Part shown: piece after piece, positions 36,251 to 50,100 of the stretch
Numbering within the stretch: position 1 is the stretch's first letter
How the letters are laid out: the number at the start of each line of letters is the position of its first letter
Source of the DNA: Ptychodera flava
Taxonomy: Eukaryota; Hemichordata; Enteropneusta; Ptychoderidae
Direction: 5' to 3'
NCBI RefSeq assembly: GCF_041260155.1
Contig: NC_091932.1
Location: 8,709,304 to 8,773,303 of the forward strand
DNA length: 64,000 bases
Notes under the pieces: generated by a model
The model's database searches: none
Told to the model about the DNA's origin: nothing
What the model saw: only the letters and a program-made list of their open reading frames with translations
Program-made: the position numbers and the translations under genes

Positions 36251-38490
36251 TAGATTTCCAGCTATTTTCAAAAACTAATCATGTCACGATAAAATAAAGA
36301 TTACAACAATGGAATGTTGGCCGTCCTGTGTTGGGCATTCATATAAATGGCATCGTGCTTGTTTCTTTTATGATCAAGATGTGTAATTGTATATTATAGG
36401 AAATACTGCATTTTTTGTACTTTTCCGTGGGCGCCATTTTATAAGTGCGGCACCCGCTTATTTTTCAGTCTATTACAACGTATAGGCATGGTCCAAATTA
36501 GCAAGCAGTGATACTTCCATACACATCCTTTAGTTGGCACATTCACACGAACAACTTTGGTTTGAAAGAAAAGTCATGAAAATCATGCATAAAATTCGCA
36601 GTCACTGTGGTTTAAATATCGGTAAATTCATGACCTCTAATCCAAAAACCTGAACTTTGAACCCTTAATTTTATTCTCGATACCCAAAAAAAAGTGATTT
36701 AAAGTTTTCTTGTAGATTTTTTGAACAAAAGTTTAAAACTTCCTGTATTGAGATGCGTATGAGTCATTCCACTAAACGCTACTTATAGACGTTATTCATG
36801 GCAATCGGCGATTCAATCAATGATCCACAAAAACAAGTTCGACACGGTAAAAACGAAAGCCATCGTTTTGAACTTCATGAAAAGAAACTTTTATTTATAG
36901 AGAATTTCTGTATTAGTTTAACAGTTGACTCAGACTGCTAGTATTTTTTTATTACTCTGCATACTGATAAAATGCCCCGCTATGAATTCACGAACTATGA
37001 ATTCTAATAAGTTATTTTATCTTGATGGAAATTGTACTATGTAGCTGACTCATTTCTTCGCTTACTTTAAAGGGTTTTACCGTAGTGACAAAGATGCTGT
37101 ATTGAAAAGCGGTTAAATATTTCCACATTGATCACAATATTTCTTTCAAAATTTTCAGAATTACTCGTTCATTGTAATCAAAGTCATTAAATCACACCGC
37201 AGCATTGCAAAGCGTCAACAACAAAATGAGTAGTCCGAAATCCGAGTAAGAAGCTGAAGAGGAAGCGATATCGATGGATGAGTTTGTCACTGTAACATTG
37301 TATTCTGACGTAACGACTACCTTAGTATGTTGAGGGTAAATGTTTTAATTTTCGAAGATTTCCCATATTCTTGAAGGGAAGTAAGCAAACATACATATTT
37401 GATAAAAATATATTCCTTATTGTAATAGTAGTTATTTACATATTCGACAAAAGAAAAATTTACAGATACTATGGAGGATATGTTTTTGTCTAATTGGCAC
37501 AATACTTGTACGCAGTTCCAGTCGACTTTATATTTTCACGTTCTTTTTCACTGAATAAAATATAATCTTACTCTGATAAATTGTTCATAGCATTAACATT
37601 CTTTGTAGCATCCTTGCAAATGATCCTTACAAAGCATGGACATACAGATGTCCCATGGTATAAAGCTTAACGTTTCTGGACTGTGGACAGTAAACAGCCG
37701 AAAGACGCATTTGGCATTGTGCCTTTCCTTGCAAGCTCAAACTTTTCGCTGGGTACAAGCAGTCGAGAAGACTGAGGCCGCATAAGTTGGAAATGATCAG
37801 TAACATTGTGAAAGAATTGTTAAAAACAGAAATAGTATGTCATTGGTTCAATCTCCTCAAATAGAACAATCGGTATTTCGTCTATGTGAAATGTTATGGA
37901 TGGAAGAGACTTTACGGAATCTAACGTGTCACAATGATTAAATAACAGTTGACTGTTCGATTACTGGTCTGATGATCTCCTATCTCTTATGAATATGTAC
38001 TACATGGTTCGTTTGAAGAAACTCTCAGAAGAGGCACAACGTGACATTTTCGATAAAACTGATAACCTCTCTATTGAGATGATTTTCCAGTGGAGAACTA
38101 GTTTCAGAAGACCAACACAAATTTTAGTCTCCAACCCATTCTGCGAGTTCTATTTATTACCGCAACGTCAAATCCAGTTTTACGCTAATAATGCAAAGAG
38201 GTTTGCTTCCAACGACATTTTACTCTCTTGACTCCAATTTTGATGCTGAGGACATGAGTATTCTATCAGTATAGATAGTCATATCAAAACGATTTAATGT
38301 CAGATTATGAAGAGTTGTATGTGATTTATCCACGTGGAGTAACACCAATGATCGGTAATGAAGACTTAAAGCATCGTTCATATGATAATTTTGATTTGTA
38401 ATCGTAAAAGTTCCACATTTGTGTATTGCACCGGAACTGGTTAAGGGGAAACAGTCATGAGACATGAGACGAAAAAGTGTGTTTAACGAT
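36251..38490. other. Intergenic, no gene seen
   Basis: AT-rich sequence between the LINE fragment and the 3' end of the tandem-exon gene. The plus-strand frame 37989-38231 (80 codons) has no recognisable motif and I leave it uncalled. Confidence 0.5.
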
Positions 38491-38493
38491 ATT

Positions 38494-38499
38494 TTTATT
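38494..38499 (-). terminator. Polyadenylation signal of the tandem-exon gene
   Basis: AATAAA on the minus strand 55 bases beyond the stop codon that ends at 38555. The position is ideal for a short 3' UTR; another AATAAA lies at 38153-38158. Confidence 0.45.
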
Positions 38500-38554
38500 T
38501 CATAAAGTGCACGATCGATGACCGGAAATACATATGAATATATTTCTAACATCT

Positions 38555-39181
38555 TCAGTCATAGTCTTCTAACAAAGGGATCTCATCCTCTTTCTTCGAC
38601 CCCGAAAAAGTTGATATAAACCTCTTCTTTATTGAAGATAAGCTGAATCGTCTTTTTCGACGGGGGTGGCCGCTTGTGTTAGAGACGGTGTGTATCTGAT
38701 TGTTGTCACTTGAAATTGTTTGAATTGCATCGTCTTTGCTCATCGTGTTGGAACAGGTTGTATCATCGATGACTTCGACAGCTTTGTGAAGCGAAGTCGG
38801 CTTGTTAATATCTTCAAAGGTTCTACCGTTGACATCTTGTATACACTGACCGATTGGAGCTGAGGTACCGACAGTTGGTGAATCAAAGAGCCTTTTGGCA
38901 TTTCCGTCAAGACGTGGTGTTGGTCTTCCAGTTCCTATTGTTACTAAGTTACCAGTTCCTGTTGTTTTCCGTCGCCTTGGTGTCTGCGGTGGCAATTTGA
39001 TTTTTGCTGCCGCCTCAATGAGGGCCTGAGTATCGTACTGTTCACGTGAATTACAAATACCATCATTTTCCCGCGAATTTACTGAACCATCATAAGTGTC
39101 GCCAGCATTGGAGGACAGGCTGAGTAAATCAATCGTTTCATCAAACGAAGGAGTAGACACTTGCCCATCATTTCGATCATG
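38555..39181 (-). CDS. Exon 20: terminal exon, basic/acidic tail
   Basis: 208 codons and a stop, starting HDRNDGQV after TTGCAG in phase 0. It has a Pro/Arg/Lys stretch (LPPQTPRRRK), a second basic patch RRKRRFSLSSIKKRF near the end, and an acidic end EDEIPLLEDYD. There is no membrane segment or repeat cassette. The basic Ser-rich patch followed by an acidic Leu-Leu end would suit a cytoplasmic tail, which favours the signal-anchor reading of exon 1. This is inference. Confidence 0.75.
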   Translation of the reverse strand, partial: HDRNDGQVSTPSFDETIDLLSLSSNAGDTYDGSVNSRENDGICNSREQYDTQALIEAAAKIKLPPQTPRRRKTTGTGNLVTIGTGRPTPRLDGNAKRLFDSPTVGTSAPIGQCIQDVNGRTFEDINKPTSLHKAVEVIDDTTCSNTMSKDDAIQTISSDNNQIHTVSNTSGHPRRKRRFSLSSIKKRFISTFSGSKKEDEIPLLEDYD

Positions 39182-42100
39182 CTGCAAATTTAAAGAAATG
39201 TGGTCATGTAAACATAGATAGCTTAATCGGAAACAACTGTGATTATTGCAATTGAAGTAAGAAAGTAAACAAATTGTCCTCACTTTTGTGTCATTGTGAT
39301 CTATATCAACTTTACCTTTAAAGTCAAGGTAGAGTCCGTCTCTGCCATGAAGTCGGTATTCGGGACAAGTGCCGCAGCGCCCTCACTTGATAACGAGGAA
39401 GTTGTTAAACAAGGTTTAACGTCATCACAATTCATCTGAAAAAAGTTATCAAAGTGATAAAGTTAATGATAAGTTTTACTTTGGGAAAAATTATTCAGAG
39501 TATGAATACTATTCATCACATTCACACAATTTAAGATTTTCAAACAATAAAAAATCCCAGGCTTAGAAATTTTAGAAAAGAAAATACAATACAGTATCTT
39601 TTCTAGGACATGTTGCTATAAGTGGTATATAATAGCGAAGGCAATTTTTTCCATCGGGCTTATTTGCTGAGGCAAATTTATGCAAATGATTTTCAGATTA
39701 AACGGCAAACAAACAGACAACCACAGCCCCAACTGTACTCTTATCATCTAAAATATGCAATATATCTGAAATTACTGGTCCTGTTGGAACACTGCCCTTT
39801 CGATGCCAACAAATTTTCGATATTAAACAAACAAACAAAAAAATAAATGAAAAATAAATCCAACACTAAAGGTGGTTTTCTTACCACAAATGATTGACAA
39901 GTAATAGCACTGGGAAAGACAAAGTATAAGAGAGTTCAGCACTGCAAATTATAGATCGGTACCTTAAATAACGTCCTAACGTAAACATTTTATATATCTG
40001 AAAAGCACTGATCACATATGACGTCATTTTTCTCTCATTTATATGCAAAAATAAATACTTGTCCGCATTTTCCGTATTAGCGATAAAAATAAAACCTGCC
40101 AGTCTTACAATTGACACTAATTTATTGCTCAGACTACACAGCTAAAATTTATAACAACAGCCACGCACGCATCAATAAAATTTGTCGGACTTTCAAGCAG
40201 TATAGTATCCAATGTCGCGCGCGTTCGACTATATTTAGTAACAAACCTGAAACTGCCACCAACGCTATTAGTTGTCAAAATTTCAAGTATTCGTCATCCC
40301 AAGCCCGGTCGCTTTTTTCATCAAACTGTATTCAGTACTGAGTGTATCTTTAGACAGTAGATCCGATACATCGCTAACTTTTATTGTCTTTAGTATGTCC
40401 GGCTTTCTATCCCTCACCTTTGTGTCCTGGCGAACCATACCAATTTTGGGTTCCAAAGTTACATCGGACTTTGCTATAACATCGGTACCGACGATATGCA
40501 ATGACGCAGCGCCATGACTCTCTGTCGTCAACGGTGGCAAGGACGTTGTCAAGCAAGCTTCTACTTCAATCTGTGGCGCAAATACCTGAATATCATCGGC
40601 ATTGTCTCTCTGAAAACGATAACATCATACCATACCGTTATTGATACGTCTATTATCTGAAAACATGTGGCGATACGCTCAGGCACCAAAACCAAAACAT
40701 GTTTTTCGTGTATTACTGCACATTTTTGCTTGTCTTCCCCGTTGACAGGATAAATCCCACCTTGTGAATATGTTTTATGCTGTTAAAGATGCACTCTAGT
40801 ACTACAAAACGTATTGCAATGCTAGGTAGAATAATGAAAATGATTTTGTACTTATATGCTGGCTTTCTTTCAAGCACCTGTGTTTTTGGCGAAACATTTT
40901 CAGTTGCATAGGTACGGTAAATCCGTTATTTCTATTTCGTCAGATGTTGGGATAGTTGAAAAAGCACAATCACAGTCTGTCGTTGACAACAATAAAGCGG
41001 AAGGTGCTAGACAAGGTTTTAAGTCAAACTTCGTCTTAGTTATGTCAATATCAGCATCAACATTCCTCTGGACAAAAGATATGTTTTTGGTCGTAAAAAT
41101 GACATCAAATCAATTCAAGCAATTCTTATAATTCAAGGCAAGTAAATCAACAGGTCAAGGAAACAATAAAAAACATGACAAAATCAATGGTGTAATCTCG
41201 AAACACTGGTTTATTGGTGGTACCAGTGTCTGGAACGGGTAAACGTACCCTGCTAGTATGCTATACTCGCCGTCAAATTGAACAACAGTGACAAAGTAAT
41301 TGTACAGTAATTCAGCTAGCAGTGACTTCATAAAGCTTATCTGCTAAGACAAATTTATGCATGTTGTTACATTCAAAGGAAAACAAAGTCAGCGACACCT
41401 CTGCATTTCTCTTATCGTCTAAAACAAGCCATACCCAGAACATCAAATATTTGTCCCCAAGGAACGTAAGCTTTGCCACTGACTGTAATCAAGAGAGTTT
41501 CTTATCAACCGTAGTAATCCTATCGATGATCATTGATAAAATTAATAAACGAAAACAAACTAATGTGAGTACAAGACTGAAATCTGGAGAATTCATGCCA
41601 ATACGTTCCGTTCTCATGACCTTGTCGTTTACAACAGTTTACTACAAGTTTCGCCGAGCTTGGTGGCTTTTTTAACAGATATTGGGTATTGATTTGTACT
41701 CGCCTTTGTATCTTTAAAAACCGTGTCACCTTTGGAAGCCAAGGATGATTTTGTTTTTGACGGGAGGTCAGTAACTGGGACAGGTGATGCAGGGCCACTA
41801 CAATCCTCCGTCAACGTCGACAAGAAGGTTGCCGGACGAGGTTGAACGTGGACCATCGCTGACAGAACTTCATCAGCATTACCCTGATAAGAAAATATAT
41901 GTATGGAAATCATATATCGTATCTTAATAAGTGCGACTGTGCACATAGGCACTTGAAGCAAACGAGATTATCTCTGTATTACTGGCAAAGTTCGTGGTTT
42001 GCCCGAGGACGTGATAATCCAAACTTTGTTAATTATATCAGCTTATGAAAGTTGATATTTCAAAACATATTAAAATTAAAAGTAGATTTTGATTCTGTAC

Positions 42101-44083
42101 TTGGTAAACCAAGCTTTCTGTCTCGCACCTTTGCATCTCGGGGATGTATATCACCAGTAGCAGCCAATGTACAGTCCTCCTTTGCCCAAAAGTCAGTAGC
42201 CAAGGGCGACGCAGCGCCACCATAATCAGTAGTCAAGGACTTGGCTGTTCGACAGGGTTGTACACCGGGTTTGGCCGCACTCACCTGATTATCGTCGTTA
42301 CCTTTCCTCTGAACATAAAAACACGATTTATCACAGTGATAAATAGGTATGTCGGAAAAACAATGTAACAATACACGCAGGCACTAGGAACAAAATATAA
42401 TGTTGCTGTATTACTGCAGATTTTGCTGTTTCCTCCTTTCACATAATTATGACGACCTTTTGTGAATTATCTTAAATGTTATAGCAAATGCGTACTCTTA
42501 CATTCAAAAACTAGCTATATCATTTGAAATGAAAACTGTGTCCTCCAGAAACAAGAGTTTTATTATGGGACTAAGAAAACAGTATGCAATTGTACAATAA
42601 AAAGATATGGACAAGCAACGAGAATCGATAAAAAGTACGAAACGTTTGCAGACCTATATAGAAGGCAGCATCGAAAACATAGAGTTTAAAACCCTACAGC
42701 CATCCTCCAGATAAAAGTAAATTATATATTTACATTTGACACAATAGTTGAATATTCAAATTTGGTCACAATAGACCATGGTGGTGACTTTTAAACAGTT
42801 AATGGCGTATCTGTGCTTTCTATATTAGGATTTCTATCTCTCACCTTTCCGACTTGGTGAACCATATTACTTTTGGAAGCCAAGTTACAGTTTGTGTTTG
42901 TTTGGAAGGCAGAGACCGCGTCACGTGACGTAGGGCCATTACAAGCCATCACCGACAAGCAAGTTGCTGGACTAAGCTTAACGTCCTTCTTCGCCGGAAT
43001 AACTTCATCAGCAAAACCCTGAAAATAAGACAACACCATAAATGACAATCACAAAAACATGACTCTAAAAAAATGTGGCTCTACACGTTGGCAAATAAGA
43101 CGCAAACCAGATTTTCTCTATATTACTGTCGATTTCAAGGTTTTGCACTACGACTTGATATCTATCCAATATGTTTGACTAATCTCAGCTTATGAGAAAC
43201 CGATACTTCAAAAAATATCGGAATAACAGGTATATTTTGATTCTGTTCTTGGTATATTGAACCTTTTCCGCCCATTTGTATTTCAGCGAATCAAATCACC
43301 AACGAAAGCCTATGTTCTGTCCTTCTTTGCCGTTCAGCAAGTAGCCAAGACGGCGCCACAGCGCCACCACAGTCAGTTATTGAGTATTTGTGCTAACTAT
43401 TTTATGTTTTCCATCTCTCACCTTTCCGACTTGTTGAACCACATCTCCTTTGAAAGCCAAGGTACGGGTTGTTTTTGCCGGAAAGCCAGTACCCGGGACA
43501 GATGACGCGGGGCTACTACAGTCCTCCGTCAACAACAAGCAAGTTGCTGGACGAGGCTTCACGTCGACAAACGCTGAACGAACTTTATCAGCGAACCCCT
43601 AAAAATAAAAACAGCTATTTATGACAATCATAAACACGTGTATCTGAAAAAAGTGAGTCTGTACACCTAGGCACCAGAAGAAAACCAGATTACTGAATTA
43701 CAGGAGATTTCATGATTTTGCACTTGGGTTCAGTAACAATCTGAAGTTTTTGACTAATAAAGGGTTAAGGAAAGTCAATACATGAAAAGGTATTGAAATC
43801 AGAGGTAGATTTTGATTCTTTACTGGGTAGATAAAACTTTATGTTCCGCACCTTTGGATCTTGGCGAAATACATCAATAATGTTAGTCCAGGCACAGTCC
43901 TTCCTTGCCGTATTGTCAATGGCCAAGACGGGCGATGAGGCGCAACCACAATCACTAGTCACGGGTTGAACATCAGGGTTGGCCGAACGTACCTGAATAT
44001 CGTCGTTGCCTTCCCTCTGAACATAATATCATTTATCAGAAAGAAAATGGGTAACGCTCAAAATACATCGGACACTTACAACC

Positions 44084-44164
<81 letters not shown>

Positions 44165-47100
44165 AACAATACGACGCATTAAACATTTGCAAATCTATAA
44201 AAAAGTTTCGAAAAATTAAAGCTTCATACTCAACAGCAAAACCTCCCGACAAAAGTTGTAATTTGCAATAGCTGTTCAATTGTTCAACATTCAATTTTTT
44301 TAACGATCGACCTTGGTCCGTGGCTTTTCCCACGGGTGTTTGGCATCTGTGCCATCTATATTAGGTTTACCATCTCTAACCTTTGACACTTGGCAATCCC
44401 TATCTATTCCGGAAGCCAGGGTAGAGTTAATCTTTGCCGTAAAATCAGTCGCCACAACTGGTGACGCATTGCCAGAATAATCAGTTGTCGACAAAGATGA
44501 AGATGCCGGGCAAGGTGGTTCGCCAGGCTTTGCAGAAAGTACGCGATTATCCATATCGGCATTCCTCTGAAAGTAAGAACATATATTTTTGACAGTGAGA
44601 AATTTACATATGTCTCCTCAAAAAAATTGCGTATAAAAGCAGACCAAAGTGAAACAATATATTGTTTCTGTATACCGTTACTTTATCGTCTGCACCTATA
44701 ACGCGATAACTATCCTAATGTTTCTAATATGGAAATAACAGGCGACGCGCTGACCATTAACGTTTATTTGTGGGCAAGGCGAGAGGAAAGCCAAAAATTA
44801 ACGGGCGAGGCTTGCCGAGCCCGTTTATATGGCTTTCCTCGAGCCCGCGCCCACAAATAAACGTTAATGGTCAGAGCGGAGTCTGTTATTTCCATTATAT
44901 TATCAGCGAACCCAAGAAAACCGTCAAAATTTGCGAAAATTTCCGGAGCGAACGACAACTGGGCCCCGGATACTGAGCAATACGCGACGCACTGTCACGC
45001 GTGCTATAAAAAATTGGCAAATCCGGAGATGTTTTCAGAAAAAAGTATCTCAACTTGACCTACAAGTGCTCCATTTTATTTGTGATTGATTATGATTTAC
45101 GTTTGAGCTGTAAAGTTACGATACTTTGAGTTGTTAATCTTATTATTCATATTCACGGGCATGTAAACAAACCATTACTGTGTATTTGTGGTCAGTCCAC
45201 GTGGTTTAGCTCGACCAATCAAATGCGACGGGCAGGGCATGGTAATATAATATGCTATCATTGAGCATATATCCCTCATTGAGAGTGTTTTAAACCTATA
45301 ATATCATTTTGTGGTATGGTAATTTGACTGTCAGAAACAGAAGTAAGCTTTCTCGTATTGTGAGGATGGCAGAAAAAATTATTGGCTGTCGTCCAAATTC
45401 CCTTGTAAACCTTTACCAGCTGGCAGTGAAAAGCAAAGCGCAGAACATTGTCAATGATTCTGATCACCCTCTTCATGGTTACTTCCAGAAGCTCCCGTCA
45501 GGGAGACGTTTTCGGGTTCCTCGTGCAAAGAAAAACCTCTTCAAAAAGTCATTTCTTCCATCAGCAGTTTCAATTTTAAACTCAAACTCGATGTAGTTGT
45601 TTTAAACCTCCAGTTGGTCCTTTGTTGTTTCCGTCTGTGTTTCAATTTTTGAATCTATGTCGCTACCATGTGTGTGTTTTTAAGCATTTCAATGTGTAAT
45701 AGCGTCCCTTTTTATAGAATGCTCTTGCTAGTTGTACTATTTTAATTTGTATATGATGAGCCTGAAGGCAAATTTCTACATTTATTGTGGATAATAAAGT
45801 AATTGAATTGAATTGAATTAAATTAAATTACGTTGTTGGAGGTGTACACGACAAAATACTGGATATTGAAAGTTACTTAACGATAATGCCTGTGTTTAAG
45901 GCACACTTGCCTTTCTCTTCAGCACCTTTGTTCGTTGACGAACCATTTCAACTTTTGAAGGTATGATAGAGTCTAATTTGAAAGTTACGGCAGGTGTCGG
46001 GAGAGTTGATGAAACTTAAGATATTATACATGTTCTTAGAATACTGAATATTGAGGTTCAGAAGATTTCGGCAAAGCAAAATCTGTAAGTGGCTCATTAG
46101 AGAAGGTAATGTCTCAATACATATACAAACTTTTGTCAATTTTTAAGGCAAGTGCCCTCATTAGACTTTGCTACTGAGGCAAATCTATGCACAATGGTTT
46201 TAACATTCAAAGGCAACCATAAGTCTGTTAAACCTCTGCAAACTAATACTAAGTATGGGATCCAGCAGCTGCATTAGTAGGAGATTCATGCCGTGTATTC
46301 CGTTCCCACAATTGTATTGTTTACAACAGTTACTACAGAAAAAATGTATCGGTCGCGTTTGACCAGTGCTGTCGTCTTTTTCAACACGTATGAAGTACTT
46401 GTACTGCGTACATTGGCCTTTGTATTACTTACCATTTTATCTTTGAAAACCGTGTCACCTTTGCATGCCAATGTACAGGCCACCGCCATGACGTCATTAT
46501 CCAGGACAGCGCCACCACAATCCGTCGTCAACGACAAAGAGGTTGCTAGACGAGGTTGAACGTCGACCTTCACTGTAAGAATATTATCAGCATTCCCCTG
46601 AAAATGATAACATACATTTATGGAAATCATAAATGCCCCTATATGAAGAAAGTATATGCTCCATATACCTAAGCACTAAACGCAAACCATATTGTCCTTG
46701 TATCTCTGGACATTTCATAGTTTCAACTTGAAGGACTTGTGACTAAAGTGAATATTTCAAAACACACTGAAATTATGACAGGTACATTTTTATTCTGTAC
46801 TTGGTACCCTATCTTTTCTGTCTCATACCTTTGTATCTCGGTGAATAATATCACCAGTGGAGGACCAGGTACAGTTCTTCTTTGCCAAGACCGGCAACAC
46901 AGCGCCACCACAACCAATCGTCGAGGATGAGGAAGTTGCTTGAAGGGACTGTACATCAGGCTTGGTCGAATTTACCTGAATACCATCACTATCATTCCTC
47001 TGAACCTAATAACATTTATTAATGACAGTGATGGGTATATCAGAAAAATATGATCAAAAGATATCGCTGGAGTATTTCAGCAGATTTTGTCGTTTTGCCC

Positions 47101-50100
47101 TCTGACTTTATGACTAACTAATTATGAATTATTCTTTACATTATGACAGGTGTATACTAATATCTTATCTTATATTCAAAATCTAGCAATGTCACTTGGA
47201 TTAAAGAACTTGTCCTCAAGTAACACAGGTTTGTTATGCAACTGACGTGAGTAACAAGTGGTGTGGAGGAAGCGTTGCATTTTGCCTATACAGTAGTACA
47301 AAGTTAACTATATAGTACAAATATAGAAGTTTTGAGGAAGTGGTAATTTTGTAAATCAGCCCTTAGATTTGCGGAGGGAGAATTAACAGCTTTAACCTAT
47401 TTGAGGTGTATGCTACAAAATATTGGTATTAAAGGTGGCTTAACAATTTTTTTGTACAAAATACATTCAGTTTTCTGTCTCGTCCTTTTTATGTTTGTTG
47501 GCGAACCATTCCAACTTTGGTTAGTAGGGTAGAGTCCGATTTTGAAATTATGACAAATGTAGGGGGAGTTAATGAATCGATATCCGATGATACACAGCCT
47601 CGGAAATCACTGCAAACATAAGTAAATATATTATGTAGCTATGCGAAAACATGGATAGATATATCGGAAACAATAGTAACTATTTTAATAGAAACGACAC
47701 ATACAGATTCCACTGTATCCATGATACAATCGGCTACTACAATGAACTTCAACCCCAAAAGCAAAATAAAACCCAAACAAAACAAAAACAAAACTTGAGC
47801 CAGCATTTTACGTAAAGACGGCATAATAGGAAAAAGGTGATTCATTAATCAAACTGAATATTCATCTTTACTACAGTACTGGAAATATTATTCACCATAT
47901 ATATTCACACATAAATATCTAATCGATGAACCTTATGTTCGATTTTCCAAAACAATCCTCAAATATTAAGGTTGACAAGATTTTGAAGGAAAATCCAAGT
48001 ATATTCTGTATATTATATTGTAACTGTTTCTAATTAAAGATATTGTCATTCAAATTAAAAAAAAGCAAGATTCCTCTATCTGCTGATAGAAGGAGAGTGT
48101 ATAAAGTCAATTGAAAAAGTACCTTAATTAGACTTATCTGCCTAGGAATATTTACGCACACAAATTCTACATTCAATGGCAAAGCATTGCACTGGATATA
48201 TTTTCATCAGATTAAATCTCCCTAATCCGTTGGATTAAAAATTATTCTGTACGAGTAAAAGCCTTGCTATGCAAACTGATTATACTTGAAATCATGTATC
48301 AGTTTGAAGGCGATATGCAGCATGAAATCAGGAATAAAAAGAAATCAGAATGAAATGATACTCTCATACCAAAGATAATTGATAACTGACAGTACTAAGC
48401 AAAGGCGGGAAAAAGCACAGTATGAAATTCTAATGGAGCATGATTTCTTCTTTTCCATCCTTAAGACACAAAGTAAATAATTCATAAATGTAAAACAGTT
48501 GTTGAAAATTGAAATGATCACTTTCTCTTGAGGTTGCAGGCTTTTTCAACGAGGGTTGACACTATACTACATTGCCTTTCTATCACTCACCTTGGTATCT
48601 TGGTGAACCAAATCAACCAAGGTAGAGTTGGTCTTCGCCGTGCAGTCATTAGCCGGGTCAGGTGATGCAGCGGCACGACAATCAGTCCTCACAGACGAGG
48701 AAATTGCCGGACAAGGTTGTACATCAACCTGCGCTGATGGCACCTTAGAGTCATTATCAGAATTCTTCTGAAAATAATAAGATGTATTAACGACACTTTT
48801 AATAACAATAATGATTCTTTACTTGGCACACTTTTTTTTCTACCGTCAACGAAAATGATAATTCTCGATTCTGATAAAAATTTCGCCGTTCGACAAAAAT
48901 GTCTCTACTAGGAGATAATCCTCCGTTCTGACAAAACTTCTCCGTTCCGACAAAAATTATCTGTTCTTACAAAATTCCCCACTAGGAGGTAATGCTCCGT
49001 TCTGAAAATTGATTCCCGTTCTAACAAAATGTCATAAAATAGGGACGAAAGAAAATTTTCTGTTATATTTATGAACACAAATTCTACATTCAATAGCAAA
49101 AAAACCCACAAACTGAAGACCTTTATTTATCTGAAATATGACCAATCCGTGGGATTCATAAATTTGTTCTTTGCTATGCAAACTGATAGATAATCATATT
49201 TCAGTTTTAGGGCGATGTTCAATATGAAATAGTGCATATAAAGAAAACAGACTGACTGAATGACATGATATTCTCATACCAAAGATAATTGATAACTGAT
49301 AGTACTGAGCAAAGACGGAAAAGATTACATTACGGAACTCTACGAGCATGATTTCATCTGTTCCATCCTTGGGAGAAAAAGTAAATAATGTTGATAATTG
49401 ACATTGTTAATAAGGTTGCTAGCTTTTTCAACGAGGGTTGATTCTGTGCAACATTCGCCTTTCTATCACTCACCTTGGTATCTTGTCTAACCAAAGCAAT
49501 TTTCTGAAACAAGGTAGAATCGGTCTTTTCCGTGCAGTCATTAACCAGGGCAGGTGATGCAGCGCCACAACAATCAGTTCTCACAGACGAAGAAATTGCC
49601 GGACAAGGTAGCACATCAACATGCGCTGAGCTCACCTTAGATTCATCATCACAATTTTTCTAAAAATAATAAGATGTATCGATGAAAGTTTTAGTAATAA
49701 TAATTGTAATGATTCTTTACTCGGTACATTCTATTTACTGCACTTTGCGTTTGTTTGTTGGCGAACCATTTCTACTTTCGAAGGTACGCTTGAGTCCCAT
49801 TTTAAAATTAGGCCAGTCCTTGTGAGAAAATGTAAATAATGTTCATAATTGACATTTCACTATCTACTAAGGTTGCTTGTTTATTTAACGAGGGTTGATT
49901 CTGTTCTACATCCGTATTTCTATCACTCACCTTGGAATCTTGTCGAACCAAATCAACTTTCGAAACCAAGATATGGTCGGTCTTTACCGTGCATTCATTA
50001 GCCGGGCCAGGTGACAAAGCGCCACAACAATCAGTTCTCACCGAAGAGGGTCTTGCCGGACAAGGATGTACAACGCCTTGAGCTGAATGCACCTGAGATA

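Noticed and set aside
37989..38231. 80-codon plus-strand frame
   Set aside because: No recognisable motif and it overlaps the likely 3' UTR region of the opposite-strand gene.
40111..41675. Plus-strand frames of 76-104 codons across the cassette gene
   Set aside because: They are antisense shadows of cassette exons, which have splice sites and conserved peptides on the minus strand.
47639..47845. Hydrophobic 68-codon frame that could be an alternative leader exon
   Set aside because: A related intron segment near 51246-51330 does not preserve the frame, and no good donor in the right phase follows.
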